DNA of 64,000 nucleotides from Scandinavium sp036409475 (GTDB taxonomy: Bacteria; Pseudomonadota; Gammaproteobacteria; Enterobacterales; Enterobacteriaceae), in the NCBI RefSeq assembly GCF_036409475.1, contig NZ_JAYRCK010000003.1:1-64000 (forward strand), given 5' to 3'. Positions 53,389-61,817 of the stretch are shown here, one piece after another (the stretch's first letter is position 1; each line of letters begins with the position of its first letter). Below the pieces are notes generated by a model, which was not told the DNA's origin, did not search any database, and saw nothing but the letters and a program-made list of their open reading frames with translations. Both the position numbers and the translations under genes were made by a program.

Positions 53389-53421
53389 TTCATTCGGGTT
53401 ATTTTTCCGCTGTGGGATAAT

Positions 53422-53441
53422 TCTTAGAATCGGATCACATA
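53422..53441 (+). promoter_or_regulatory. CRP-like site of the cyaR promoter
   Basis: TTAGA-atcgga-TCACA matches TGTGA-N6-TCACA with a perfect right half. Its centre (53431.5) lies about 42 bases upstream of the inferred cyaR start, the class II position known for E. coli cyaR, and a TATTAT -10 is at 53461-53466. Confidence 0.75.
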
Positions 53442-53473
53442 CCGTTTCGTTTATTACGGGTATTATCCCTGAT

Positions 53474-53559
53474 GCTGAAAAACATAACCCATAAATGCTA
53501 GCTGTACCAGGAACCACCTCCTTAGCCCACGTAATCTCCCTTACGCGGGCTTATTTTTT
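53474..53559 (+). ncRNA. cyaR: CyaR small RNA
   Basis: Starts gctgaaaaacataaccc and contains the unpaired CCACCTCCTTAG region that pairs with ribosome sites of ompX, nadE, luxS and yqaE in E. coli, then a terminator hairpin agcccacgtaa...ttacgcgggct with a T-run. It matches E. coli CyaR almost base for base apart from compensated changes in the terminator stem. Hfq-dependent, CRP-activated and sigmaE-influenced in E. coli. Confidence 0.95.
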
Positions 53560-53654
53560 TCTGCTTCCCATACCTCCCGCTTTCAGTCTATTCCTCAGGC
53601 ACAAACGCGACTCCTGCTATACACTTTTATCATGTTGAATAACTGGATAAAAAG

Positions 53655-54554
53655 ATGACCGACTTCCCTGCCAGCTTACTGATCCTGAACGGCAAAGGTG
53701 CCGGTGACCCACAGCTGCGTGAAGCGATACTTCAGTTGCGTGCTGAAGGTGTGGAGATTCACGTGCGTGTCACCTGGGAAAAAGGCGATGCGGCACGTTA
53801 TCTTGAAGAGGCGCGCCAGCTGGGTGTTGAAACCATCATTGCTGGCGGTGGCGATGGCACTATTAACGAGGTGGCGACGGCGTTAATCCATTGTGAAGGC
53901 GAGAATATCCCGGCGTTGGGCATTGTGCCGCTGGGCACCGCCAATGACTTTGCCACCAGCGCGGGTATTCCGGACGCGATGGATAAAGCGCTGAAGCTTG
54001 CGATTGCAGGCAATGCCACCGCCATTGATATTGCCCGCGTTAACGATCGCACTTGCTTTATCAATATGGCAACCGGCGGGTTTGGCACGCGCATTACCAG
54101 CGAGACGCCGGAAAAACTCAAGGCTGCGCTTGGCGGCGTGTCTTATTTGATTCATGGCCTGATGCGCATGGATACCCTGAAGGCAGACCGCTGTGAAATT
54201 CGCGGCGAGAATTTCCACTGGCAAGGTGATGCGCTGGTGATAGGTATCGGTAACGGCCGTCAGGCTGGCGGCGGCCAGCAGCTTTGCCCGGATGCGCTGA
54301 TCAACGACGGCCTGCTGCATCTTCGTATTTTCACTGGTGAAGAGCTGTTGCCTGCCCTTTTCTCCACGCTGGCTCGCCCGGAAGAAAGTCCGAATCTTAT
54401 CGATGGCATTTCTTCCTGGTTTGAAATCACCGCGCCGCACGACATCACCTTTAATCTGGATGGCGAACCGCAAACGGGCCGTGAATTCCGCATTGATATT
54501 TTGCCCGACACCCTGCGCTGTCGCCTGCCACCAGGTTGTCCTTTGCTGCGTTAA
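53655..54554 (+). CDS. yegS: Lipid/diacylglycerol-kinase-like protein YegS, 299 aa
   Basis: DAGK-catalytic-domain protein; the E. coli and Salmonella proteins phosphorylate lipids such as phosphatidylglycerol in vitro. Nucleotide motif IIAGGGDGTINEV, then VPLGTANDFA, and a C-terminal beta-sandwich domain ending DITFNLDGEP. Length equals E. coli. An ATG-proximal AAAAAG-type ribosome site is present. In the cell its role is unknown. Confidence 0.95.
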   Translation: MTDFPASLLILNGKGAGDPQLREAILQLRAEGVEIHVRVTWEKGDAARYLEEARQLGVETIIAGGGDGTINEVATALIHCEGENIPALGIVPLGTANDFATSAGIPDAMDKALKLAIAGNATAIDIARVNDRTCFINMATGGFGTRITSETPEKLKAALGGVSYLIHGLMRMDTLKADRCEIRGENFHWQGDALVIGIGNGRQAGGGQQLCPDALINDGLLHLRIFTGEELLPALFSTLARPEESPNLIDGISSWFEITAPHDITFNLDGEPQTGREFRIDILPDTLRCRLPPGCPLLR

Positions 54555-54640
54555 CGCTCGCAGAATACGGAAGGAGAACGGCTGGTATAACACGGCCAGG
54601 TACTGCTGTTAAGCTGCAATATGCTGAAATAAAGTGGGAT

Positions 54641-54664
54641 ATACCTCTCCCGGGGGAGAGGTAT
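54641..54664. terminator. Bidirectional hairpin between yegS and fbaB
   Basis: Perfect 11-bp arms atacctctccc/gggagaggtat with a 2-base centre, between two convergent genes. Resembles one unit of the REPIN-like repeats in the colanic acid operon (ctctccccctgggggagag). No strong T-run on either side. Confidence 0.55.
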
Positions 54665-54671
54665 TTACCTG

Positions 54672-55721
54672 TCAGGCGATAGTGACTTTGTTATCGAGAT
54701 AAACATCCTGCACGGCATTTATTAATTTAACGCCATCGGCCATGGACTTTTTAAACGCCTTACGACCAAGTATAAGCCCCATACCGCCCGCACGTTTATT
54801 AATAACGGCGGTACGTACAGCATCGACCATGTCATTTTCACCGGCGGCACCACCGGAGTTAATTAACCCGGCGCGGCCCATATAGCAGTTTGCCAGCTGA
54901 TAGCGCACCAGATCGATCGGGTTGTCAGTGGTCAATTTACTGTACACACGCTCATCGGTGTAACCGAAGTTGACGGCTTTATAGCCGCCGTTATTCTCGG
55001 CCATTTTCTGTTTCACGATATCCGCGCCAAGGGTGGCCGCCAGATGGTTCGCCTGACCGGTCAAATCAGCAGATACGTGGTAATCCACCCCGTCTTTCTT
55101 GAACGCTGAATTACGCAGATAGGCCCACAGCACGGTAACCATGCCCAGCTCATGCGCGCGTTCAAACGCGGCAGAGATCTCTTCAATCTGACGGCGAGAC
55201 TCTTCAGAACCGAAATAAATAGTCGCGCCAACAGCCACCGCCCCCATATTAAACGCCTGCTCCACGCTGGCATACAGCGTCTGGTCAAAGGTGTTTGGGT
55301 AACTCAACGTCTCGTTGTGGTTGAGCTTCACGAGGAACGGAATGCGGTGCGCATAACGGCGCGATACGCTTGCCAGCACGCCATAAGTCGAGGCCACACA
55401 GTTGCATCCGGCCTCAATCGCCAGTTCAACAATGTTTTTCGGGTCAAAATAGAGCGGATTTGCAGCAAACGACGCCCCGGCAGAGTGCTCTACTCCCTGG
55501 TCAACGGGTAAAATAGAGAGGTAGCCCGTGCCCGCAAGCCGCCCGGTGTTGTACAGGGTTTGCATATTACGGAGCACCGCAGGCGGCCGATTGTTGTCGA
55601 CCATCACGCGGTCAACGTAGTCAGAGCCGGGAAGGTAAAGCTGTGCGGATGGAATGGTCATACAACGATGCTGGAGAAGGTTGTCGGCATCTTTGCCAAG
55701 CAACTGCGCAATATCAGTCAT
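54672..55721 (-). CDS. fbaB: Class I fructose-bisphosphate aldolase FbaB, 349 aa
   Basis: Schiff-base (DhnA-type) aldolase splitting fructose 1,6-bisphosphate; used mainly during gluconeogenic growth. Conserved ILPVDQGVEHSAG, FLVKLNHNETL and GADIVKQKMAENNGGY with the Schiff-base lysine region. Start at 55721 (MTDIAQLLGKD) has a GGGAG ribosome site and E. coli length (350); the open frame extends 22 codons further upstream to 55787 without conserved sequence. Divergent from yegT across a 251-base spacer. Confidence 0.96.
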   Translation of the reverse strand: MTDIAQLLGKDADNLLQHRCMTIPSAQLYLPGSDYVDRVMVDNNRPPAVLRNMQTLYNTGRLAGTGYLSILPVDQGVEHSAGASFAANPLYFDPKNIVELAIEAGCNCVASTYGVLASVSRRYAHRIPFLVKLNHNETLSYPNTFDQTLYASVEQAFNMGAVAVGATIYFGSEESRRQIEEISAAFERAHELGMVTVLWAYLRNSAFKKDGVDYHVSADLTGQANHLAATLGADIVKQKMAENNGGYKAVNFGYTDERVYSKLTTDNPIDLVRYQLANCYMGRAGLINSGGAAGENDMVDAVRTAVINKRAGGMGLILGRKAFKKSMADGVKLINAVQDVYLDNKVTIA

Positions 55722-55972
55722 AGTGATAACTCCCGTAAGCGCCAGCCGAAGCTGGTCGTGAATGTCCTGTGCCTGAGTATAAGGCAATCCTTAGCCTGGT
55801 CTCCTGAGGCGGATTTTTCCAGCCTGTTTGTGCTTTTTTAAGGGCAATCTGCTGGCACGATTCAGGGACAGTAAAGTGTTAAGTCGCTCAAGGAATCACC
55901 ACAAAGGTATTTAAAAGGTATTATTGAATGGTATTGTTCTGACGTACCTTACCTGTCATGAAGGATGTAAAG

Positions 55973-57256
55973 ATGAAAACTACAGCAAAGCTGTCGTTCA
56001 TGATGTTCGTGGAGTGGTTTATCTGGGGCGCGTGGTTTGTGCCACTGTGGCTGTGGCTGAGCAAAAACGGCTTCAGCGCAGGCGAAATCGGCTGGTCCTA
56101 TGCCTGTACGGCCATCGCGGCGATCCTCTCGCCTATTCTCGTCGGCTCGCTGACTGACCGTTTCTTCCCGGCGCAAAAAGTACTGGCGGTGCTGATGTTC
56201 GTCGGCGCGATCCTGATGTATTTCGCCGCACAGCAAACCACCTTCAGCGGCTTCTTCCCGCTGCTGCTGGCTTATTCATTGACCTATATGCCGACCATCG
56301 CGCTGACTAACAGCATTGCGTTTTCCCACGTGCCGGACGTAGAAAGAGACTTCCCGCGCATCCGTGTGATGGGCACCATTGGCTGGATTGGCTCAGGCCT
56401 GGTGTGCGGTTTCCTGCCGCAAATGCTGGGCTATAACGATATTTCGCCCACCAGCATTCCACTGCTGATAACGGCTGGCAGCTCTGCGTTGCTGGGCGTA
56501 TTTGCGCTATTCCTGCCAGATACGCCGCCAAAGAGCACCGGCAAACTGAGCCTGAAAGTGATGCTGGGGCTGGACGCGCTGGTGCTGCTGCGCGACAAAA
56601 ACTTCCTCGTCTTTTTCTTCTGCTCCTTCCTGTTTGCCATGCCGCTGGCGTTCTACTACATCTTTGCCAACGGCTATCTCACCGAAGTGGGGATGCACAA
56701 CGCCACCGGCTGGATGACGCTCGGCCAGTTCTCTGAAATCTTCTTCATGCTGGCGCTGCCGTTCTTCACCAAACGCTTTGGTATCAAAAAGGTATTATTA
56801 CTTGGTCTTATCACCGCGGCAGTCCGTTACGGCTTCTTTGTTTACGGCGGCGCAGAACATTACTTTACTTACGGCCTGTTGTTCCTCGGCATTCTGCTGC
56901 ACGGCGTAAGTTATGACTTCTACTACGTCACCGCCTACATCTATGTGGACAAGAAATCCCCGGTTCACATGCGCACTGCGGCGCAGGGGCTGATTACCCT
57001 GTGCTGTCAGGGCTTCGGCAGCCTGCTCGGCTACCGCCTTGGCGGCGTAATGATGGAAAAAATGTTCGCCTGGAAAGAGCCCGTCAACGGCCTGACGTTT
57101 AACTGGGCGGGCATGTGGACATTCGGGGCAGTGATGATTGCCGTGATTGCCGTGCTGTTTATGCTGTTCTTCCGCGAATCGGATAAAGAAATTACCGCCA
57201 TTAGCGTCAGCAATGACGAACGAGATGTGGCGCTGACACATGAGGAAGTGAAATGA
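55973..57256 (+). CDS. yegT: Nucleoside:H+ symporter-family transporter YegT, 427 aa
   Basis: Twelve-segment MFS protein of the NupG/XapB family (FMMFVEWFIWGAWFVPLW opening). Start at 55973 with AAGGA eight bases upstream; an ATG at 55958 would add five residues. Length close to E. coli (425). First gene of yegTUV and overlaps yegU by four bases, so the three are one operon. The substrate is unproven; family and kinase partner suggest a nucleoside or glycoside. Confidence 0.93.
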   Translation: MKTTAKLSFMMFVEWFIWGAWFVPLWLWLSKNGFSAGEIGWSYACTAIAAILSPILVGSLTDRFFPAQKVLAVLMFVGAILMYFAAQQTTFSGFFPLLLAYSLTYMPTIALTNSIAFSHVPDVERDFPRIRVMGTIGWIGSGLVCGFLPQMLGYNDISPTSIPLLITAGSSALLGVFALFLPDTPPKSTGKLSLKVMLGLDALVLLRDKNFLVFFFCSFLFAMPLAFYYIFANGYLTEVGMHNATGWMTLGQFSEIFFMLALPFFTKRFGIKKVLLLGLITAAVRYGFFVYGGAEHYFTYGLLFLGILLHGVSYDFYYVTAYIYVDKKSPVHMRTAAQGLITLCCQGFGSLLGYRLGGVMMEKMFAWKEPVNGLTFNWAGMWTFGAVMIAVIAVLFMLFFRESDKEITAISVSNDERDVALTHEEVK

Positions 57257-58260
57257 AAGACCAACGAATTCTCGGCGCGCTGTACGGACAAGCTTTAGGT
57301 GATGCCATGGGAATGCCTTCGGAACTGTGGCCTCGCTCGCGGGTGAAAGCGCACTTCGGCTGGATTGACCGTTTTCTGGATGGCCCGGCCGAAAACAACG
57401 CGGCCTGCTACTTCAAGCGCGCGGAGTTTACCGACGACACCTCGATGGCGCTTTGCCTGGCCGATGCGCTGATTGAATGCGATGGCGAGATTGTGCCGGA
57501 CGTGATTGGTCGCCACATTCTGGCGTGGGCCGAAGGATTTGATGCGTTCAACAAAAACGTCCTCGGGCCAACGTCTAAAATTGCCCTGAATGCCATTCGG
57601 GACGGCAAACCGGTTAGCCAGCTTGAGAACAACGGCGTGACCAACGGCGCGGCGATGCGCGTTTCCCCACTGGGCTGCGTGCTGCCGACAGCCGATCTCG
57701 ATGCGTTTATCGAAGCCGTTGCGCTGGCCTCCAGCCCAACGCACAAATCCGACCTGGCGATTGCCGGTGCCGTGGTGATTGGCTGGGCGGTCTCCCGGGC
57801 GATTGACGGGGATAGCTGGCAGACTATCGCTGCCGCGCTCCCTTCCGTTGCTCGCCATGCTCAGGAAAAACGCATCACCACCTTTAATGCCTCGCTGGCG
57901 CTGCGTATTGAACTGGCCCTGAAAACGGTGCGTGAAGCGAACGGTGTGGAATCCGCCAGCGAGCAGCTTTATCAACTGGTGGGCGCGGGAACCAGCACGA
58001 TTGAATCCGTGGCCTGCGCCGTCGCGATGGTGGAACTGGCACAAACTGATCCTAATCGCTGCGCCATTTTATGCGCCAATCTCGGCGGCGACACCGACAC
58101 CATCGGCGCGATGGCCACGGCCATCTGTGGCGCGCTGCACGGTATTGAAGGCATTGATCCGGCGCTAAAAGCTGAACTCGACGACGTAAATCAGCTCGAC
58201 TTTGGCCGCTACGCCAGTGCCCTGCTGCGTTACCGCCAGCAACGGGAGGAAAAATGCTGA
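57253..58260 (+). CDS. yegU: ADP-ribosylglycohydrolase-family protein YegU, 335 aa
   Basis: All-alpha di-magnesium hydrolase of the DraG/ARH family. Metal-binding segments are EFTDDTSMALCLADAL near residue 55-70 and the C-terminal LGGDTDTIGAMATAICG. Members cleave N- or O-glycosidic bonds of ADP-ribose or related ribosides. In this operon the likely job is to split an imported ribosyl compound, with the product passed to YegV; this is inference. Confidence 0.92.
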   Translation: MKDQRILGALYGQALGDAMGMPSELWPRSRVKAHFGWIDRFLDGPAENNAACYFKRAEFTDDTSMALCLADALIECDGEIVPDVIGRHILAWAEGFDAFNKNVLGPTSKIALNAIRDGKPVSQLENNGVTNGAAMRVSPLGCVLPTADLDAFIEAVALASSPTHKSDLAIAGAVVIGWAVSRAIDGDSWQTIAAALPSVARHAQEKRITTFNASLALRIELALKTVREANGVESASEQLYQLVGAGTSTIESVACAVAMVELAQTDPNRCAILCANLGGDTDTIGAMATAICGALHGIEGIDPALKAELDDVNQLDFGRYASALLRYRQQREEKC

Positions 58261-59192
58261 ACGAGAAACAAAAACGCCCGGTGACGGTGATTGGCTCGGC
58301 GGTGATCGACGTTATCGCCGATGCCTATGCTCTGCCCTGGCGCGGCTGCGATATCGAACTGCAACAGCAAAGCGTCAATATTGGCGGCTGCGCGCTGAAC
58401 GTCGCGGTGGCGCTCAAACGCCTGGGTATCGAAGCCTGTAACGCCCTGCCGCTCGGCCAGGGCGTCTGGGCCGATATTGTGCGCAACAACCTCGCACGCC
58501 AGGGCATTGAAAGCATTATCGACACCGACAAAGGAGATAACGGCTGGTGCCTGGCGCTGGTCGAGCCCGATGGCGAGCGCACCTTTATGTCGTTCACCGG
58601 GGTAGAAAATGCCTGGAACGACGAGTGGCTGGCTCGTCTGCCGCATCAGCCCAACGGCCTGGCTTATTTATCCGGCTATCAGCTCACCGCGTCGTGCGCA
58701 GAACTGCTGGTCAGTTGGCTGGAGGCCTCGCCAGAGGTAACAGCGTTAATAGATTTCGGACCGAGAATTGCCGACATCACGCCTGAACTGTTCGCGCGCA
58801 TTATGGCCTGCAAGCCAATCATTACACTGAATCGGCAGGAAGCGGAGATCATCGCCGAACGCGAGCAGCTCCCCGCGGAAGTGTCTGCACTGGGCAAAGC
58901 CTGGCTGGAACGCTGGAACGCACCGTTAATTGTGCGCCAGGATAAAGACGGCGCGTGGTATTTCAGTGCCGAGGCGTCCGGCCATGCGGCTGCGTTTCCG
59001 GCAAAGGTGGTGGATACCATCGGCGCGGGCGATAGCCACGCAGGGGGAGTGCTGGCGGGGTTAGCCGTTGGAAAACCGCTGGCAGAGGCAGTCATTCTGG
59101 GGAATGCGGTGGCGAGCTGGGTGGTCAGCCACCGGGGCGGCGACTGCGCCCCGACAGCGGAAGAACTACTCCTCGCACACAAAAACGTATAA
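58254..59192 (+). CDS. yegV: PfkB-family sugar/nucleoside kinase YegV, 312 aa
   Basis: Ribokinase-like fold. N-terminal GSAVIDVIADAYALPWRG and NIGGCALNVAVALKRLG, and the C-terminal anion-hole motif VVDTIGAGDSHAGGVLAGL with catalytic Asp. Slightly shorter than I recall for E. coli (321). Its start overlaps yegU by seven bases, and its end overlaps the convergent yegW by 27 bases. Confidence 0.93.
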   Translation: MLNEKQKRPVTVIGSAVIDVIADAYALPWRGCDIELQQQSVNIGGCALNVAVALKRLGIEACNALPLGQGVWADIVRNNLARQGIESIIDTDKGDNGWCLALVEPDGERTFMSFTGVENAWNDEWLARLPHQPNGLAYLSGYQLTASCAELLVSWLEASPEVTALIDFGPRIADITPELFARIMACKPIITLNRQEAEIIAEREQLPAEVSALGKAWLERWNAPLIVRQDKDGAWYFSAEASGHAAAFPAKVVDTIGAGDSHAGGVLAGLAVGKPLAEAVILGNAVASWVVSHRGGDCAPTAEELLLAHKNV

Positions 59193-59912
59193 ATCACTGC
59201 GGCAGTAGCTGATGCTGTACTCAATCGGCCGCTGCTGCTGGTCCAGCGCCACCTGCTTAATGACCAACACCGGGATTTTGTCATCCATTTTAATGTGCGA
59301 CTGAAACTCAGCGTCCGGCATCCGGGCGCTGACGCGTGAGCGAGTACGCTGCGGGAAAATGTGCTGGCTGCGGAAATAGTCATACAACGAAATACCGATG
59401 GCGTCCGCGTCCGCAATCAGGTGCGCGGGCACCCAGGACTCCTCAATCGACACCGCCTCTTCATCCACATAACGAATACGTTTCAGCAGAAATACGTCAC
59501 TTTTCGGCGTGAGCGACAGCTGCTCAGCCACATCCTGAGGACACTCCACCACACGTTTGTTGACCCAAAGCGTGTCGGGCTTTTTGCCGCGTAATACCAC
59601 CTGCTGGGAAAAACCGCGCGCTTCTTTCAGCGAATACTCAAAGATGTTGTTGATCTGCGTGCCGTAGCCGCGCGCGCGAGTCACCACGCCTTCGTCTTCC
59701 AGCGTCTGCATCGCCTTACGCACCGTAATGCGAGACACGCCGGTCAGTTTGCTGAGATCGCGCTCGCCGGGCAAAATATTGCCATGCTCCAGCCAGCCGC
59801 TGCGAACCGCATTTTTGACCGTTTCGGCAAATTTCAGGTACAGCGGCGTGTTATCCGTGGCGGCAATGCGCTCGGTCAGTTGAGCAATAAGCCGGGTATG
59901 CGCTTGTTCCAT
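59166..59912 (-). CDS. yegW: GntR/HutC-family repressor YegW, 248 aa
   Basis: The N-terminal winged helix (about residues 25-80; LPGERDLSKLTGVSRITVRKAMQTLEDEG) is followed by a UTRA ligand domain ending in YEYSISYCRSDLYVF-like sequence. Convergent with and overlapping yegV, so likely the local repressor of yegTUV. Length equals E. coli. Confidence 0.94.
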   Translation of the reverse strand: MEQAHTRLIAQLTERIAATDNTPLYLKFAETVKNAVRSGWLEHGNILPGERDLSKLTGVSRITVRKAMQTLEDEGVVTRARGYGTQINNIFEYSLKEARGFSQQVVLRGKKPDTLWVNKRVVECPQDVAEQLSLTPKSDVFLLKRIRYVDEEAVSIEESWVPAHLIADADAIGISLYDYFRSQHIFPQRTRSRVSARMPDAEFQSHIKMDDKIPVLVIKQVALDQQQRPIEYSISYCRSDLYVFVCEE

Positions 59913-59948
59913 CTCGGGTAATCCTTGCTGACAGTGTCAGCCAGTATA

Positions 59949-60749
59949 CTACCACCACGCGTGGAAATGATGCACCGGCCCAATCCCCTTTCCGACTTCC
60001 AGTGAATCTGCTTGCGCCAGCGCAGCCGACAACCACCGTTTCGCCTCTGGCACGGTTTCGAGCCAACTGCCACAACGCGGTTTGAGCGCTGCCAACGCCG
60101 CCGAAAGCGTACAGCCGGTGCCGTGGGTGTTTTTAGTCTGTACGCGCGGGGCGGTGAAGCGATACTCACCTTCAGCCGTAAACAGCCAGTCCGGGCTTTC
60201 TGCCTCTGTCAGATGACCGCCTTTCATCAACACCGCCTCACAACCCAACGCCACTAAAGCGCGACCTTGTTCCAGCATTTCCTGTTCATTACGCGCATGG
60301 GGCGCATCGAGCAGCGCCGCCGCTTCAGGCAGATTAGGGGTGATTAAAGAAACCTGTGGCAACAGGCGCTTACGCAACGTATCAACAGCGGAAACGGAGA
60401 GCAGCGGATCGCCACTTTTTGCCAGCATTACGGTATCAAGCACGACGTTTTTAATCTGATAGCGAGCCAGACGTTCCGCCACGGCTTCAACAATATCCGT
60501 TTCTGCGAGCATGCCGATTTTGGTCGAATCGATGCGCACATCGCTAAACACCGAATCAAGCTGAGCGGCCACAAAGTCAGGCTCAATGCGATAGACCGAT
60601 TGTACGCCCTGCGTGTTCTGCGCCACCAGCGCGGTGATCACCGAACAACCATACGCCCCAAGCGCCGAGAACGTTTTAAGATCGGCCTGAATCCCGGCGC
60701 CGCCGCTTGGATCTGTGCCCGCAATGGTGAGTGCATTAATACGTTTCAT
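59949..60749 (-). CDS. thiD: HMP/HMP-phosphate kinase ThiD, 266 aa
   Basis: Phosphorylates hydroxymethylpyrimidine twice to HMP-PP for thiamine synthesis. Opening RINALTIAGTDPSGGAGIQADLK, central MLAKSGDPLLS and C-terminal KNTHGTGCTLSAALAA anion hole. Start at 60749 overlaps the thiM stop by four bases and gives the E. coli length; the in-frame ATG at 60767 lies within thiM. Expressed from the thiM riboswitch-controlled promoter. Confidence 0.96.
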   Translation of the reverse strand: MKRINALTIAGTDPSGGAGIQADLKTFSALGAYGCSVITALVAQNTQGVQSVYRIEPDFVAAQLDSVFSDVRIDSTKIGMLAETDIVEAVAERLARYQIKNVVLDTVMLAKSGDPLLSVSAVDTLRKRLLPQVSLITPNLPEAAALLDAPHARNEQEMLEQGRALVALGCEAVLMKGGHLTEAESPDWLFTAEGEYRFTAPRVQTKNTHGTGCTLSAALAALKPRCGSWLETVPEAKRWLSAALAQADSLEVGKGIGPVHHFHAWW

Positions 60750-61525
60750 ACGTTGCCCTCCGCCCACAGCGCATCCAGAAAAGCCGCCACAAAACTGCCT
60801 GGGCCTTTACTGTTCTCCGCCGCCACTTTCCCCGCTTGCTTCATCATTCCACAGACCGCCGCGACGTTATCCAGACGATCGCCTGGCAACGCACAACTGG
60901 CAGCAACTGCCGCAGAGAGCGCGCATCCGGTTCCGACAACTTTGGTCATGATGATATCGCCGCCCGTGACCATCACGGTTCGGCGTCCGTCGGTCACGTA
61001 ATCAACTTCCCCGGTCACAACAACCAGAGTGGATATCTGACGCGCCAGCGCCTGTGCAGCAGGCAAAGCGGCACTGGCCGTGTCGGTGGTATCCATACCG
61101 CGACCGCCCTGGCTCATACCCGCCAGCGCGTTGATTTCAGAGGCATTCCCGCGAATCACCGCAGGCCGGAGCGGCAGCAGTTGCTGGCAGAATTCCGTGC
61201 GTAGCGCGATAGCGCCAACGCCCACCGGGTCCAACACCCAGGGCTTATTCTCCGCATTGGCGCTTTCGACAGCGGCCCGCATCGCGACGGCACGTTCCTG
61301 AGTGTGCGTCCCGACGTTAATCAGCAACGCGTCAGCAATGGCAGCAAATTGCGGCGCTTCAGCTTTATCGATAACCATGGCTGGAGAAGCCCCCAGCGCC
61401 AGCAATACATTGGCGGAAAAAGTTTGCACCACGTCATTGGTCATGCAGTGAACGAGCGGCGAAAAACGCCGAAATAGAAGAGAAGTGTGCGCGATTTGCG
61501 CCGAAGATAGCAGGTCAGGTTGCAT
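60746..61525 (-). CDS. thiM: Hydroxyethylthiazole kinase ThiM, 259 aa
   Basis: Salvage kinase for the thiazole half of thiamine. SPLVHCMTNDVVQTFSANVLLALGASPAM opening, NVGT loop, IRGNASEINALAG and the KVVGTGCALSAAVAA catalytic region with Cys. Three residues shorter than E. coli. Preceded by a TPP riboswitch; its AGGAG ribosome site lies about 10 bases before the ATG and is the expected target of riboswitch sequestration. Confidence 0.95.
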   Translation of the reverse strand: MQPDLLSSAQIAHTSLLFRRFSPLVHCMTNDVVQTFSANVLLALGASPAMVIDKAEAPQFAAIADALLINVGTHTQERAVAMRAAVESANAENKPWVLDPVGVGAIALRTEFCQQLLPLRPAVIRGNASEINALAGMSQGGRGMDTTDTASAALPAAQALARQISTLVVVTGEVDYVTDGRRTVMVTGGDIIMTKVVGTGCALSAAVAASCALPGDRLDNVAAVCGMMKQAGKVAAENSKGPGSFVAAFLDALWAEGNV

Positions 61526-61573
61526 AGTGCGCTCCTGCCAGACGGTGAAGAAGCGATACCCTGCGTGGGTCTC

Positions 61574-61652
61574 TGACTTCCCTACGCTGGCATTATCCAG
61601 ATCAGGTGGTACGGGTATTTCTCAGCCCATCAGCGATGGGGCACCCCGAGTC
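61574..61652 (-). promoter_or_regulatory. TPP riboswitch (THI element) of thiMD
   Basis: On the minus strand: ACTCGGGGTGCC, a variable stem, then GCTGAGAAATACCCGTACCA, CCTGATCTGGATAATGCCAG and CGTAGGGAAGTCA. All conserved THI-box segments are intact and in order. It ends about 50 bases before thiM, as in E. coli, where TPP binding blocks translation and promotes Rho termination. Confidence 0.97.
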
Positions 61653-61817
61653 ATTTGATGAAGAATAAATCATCGTCTCATAGACTAAAGAAAGAAGCTT
61701 GTTAACACAAGAACGTCTGATCGTAATGAAATTCCAATTTTCTTCACCTTAACGTACTTGTTTCATATTAAGATGAAAACTCCGGATACTTACTTTACTC
61801 TACGATAATAGATAAAA

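Noticed and set aside
52195..53517. Long open frame antisense to trhP (440 codons)
   Set aside because: Codon-bias shadow of a conserved gene; it would also cover the cyaR region antisense and has no recognisable content.
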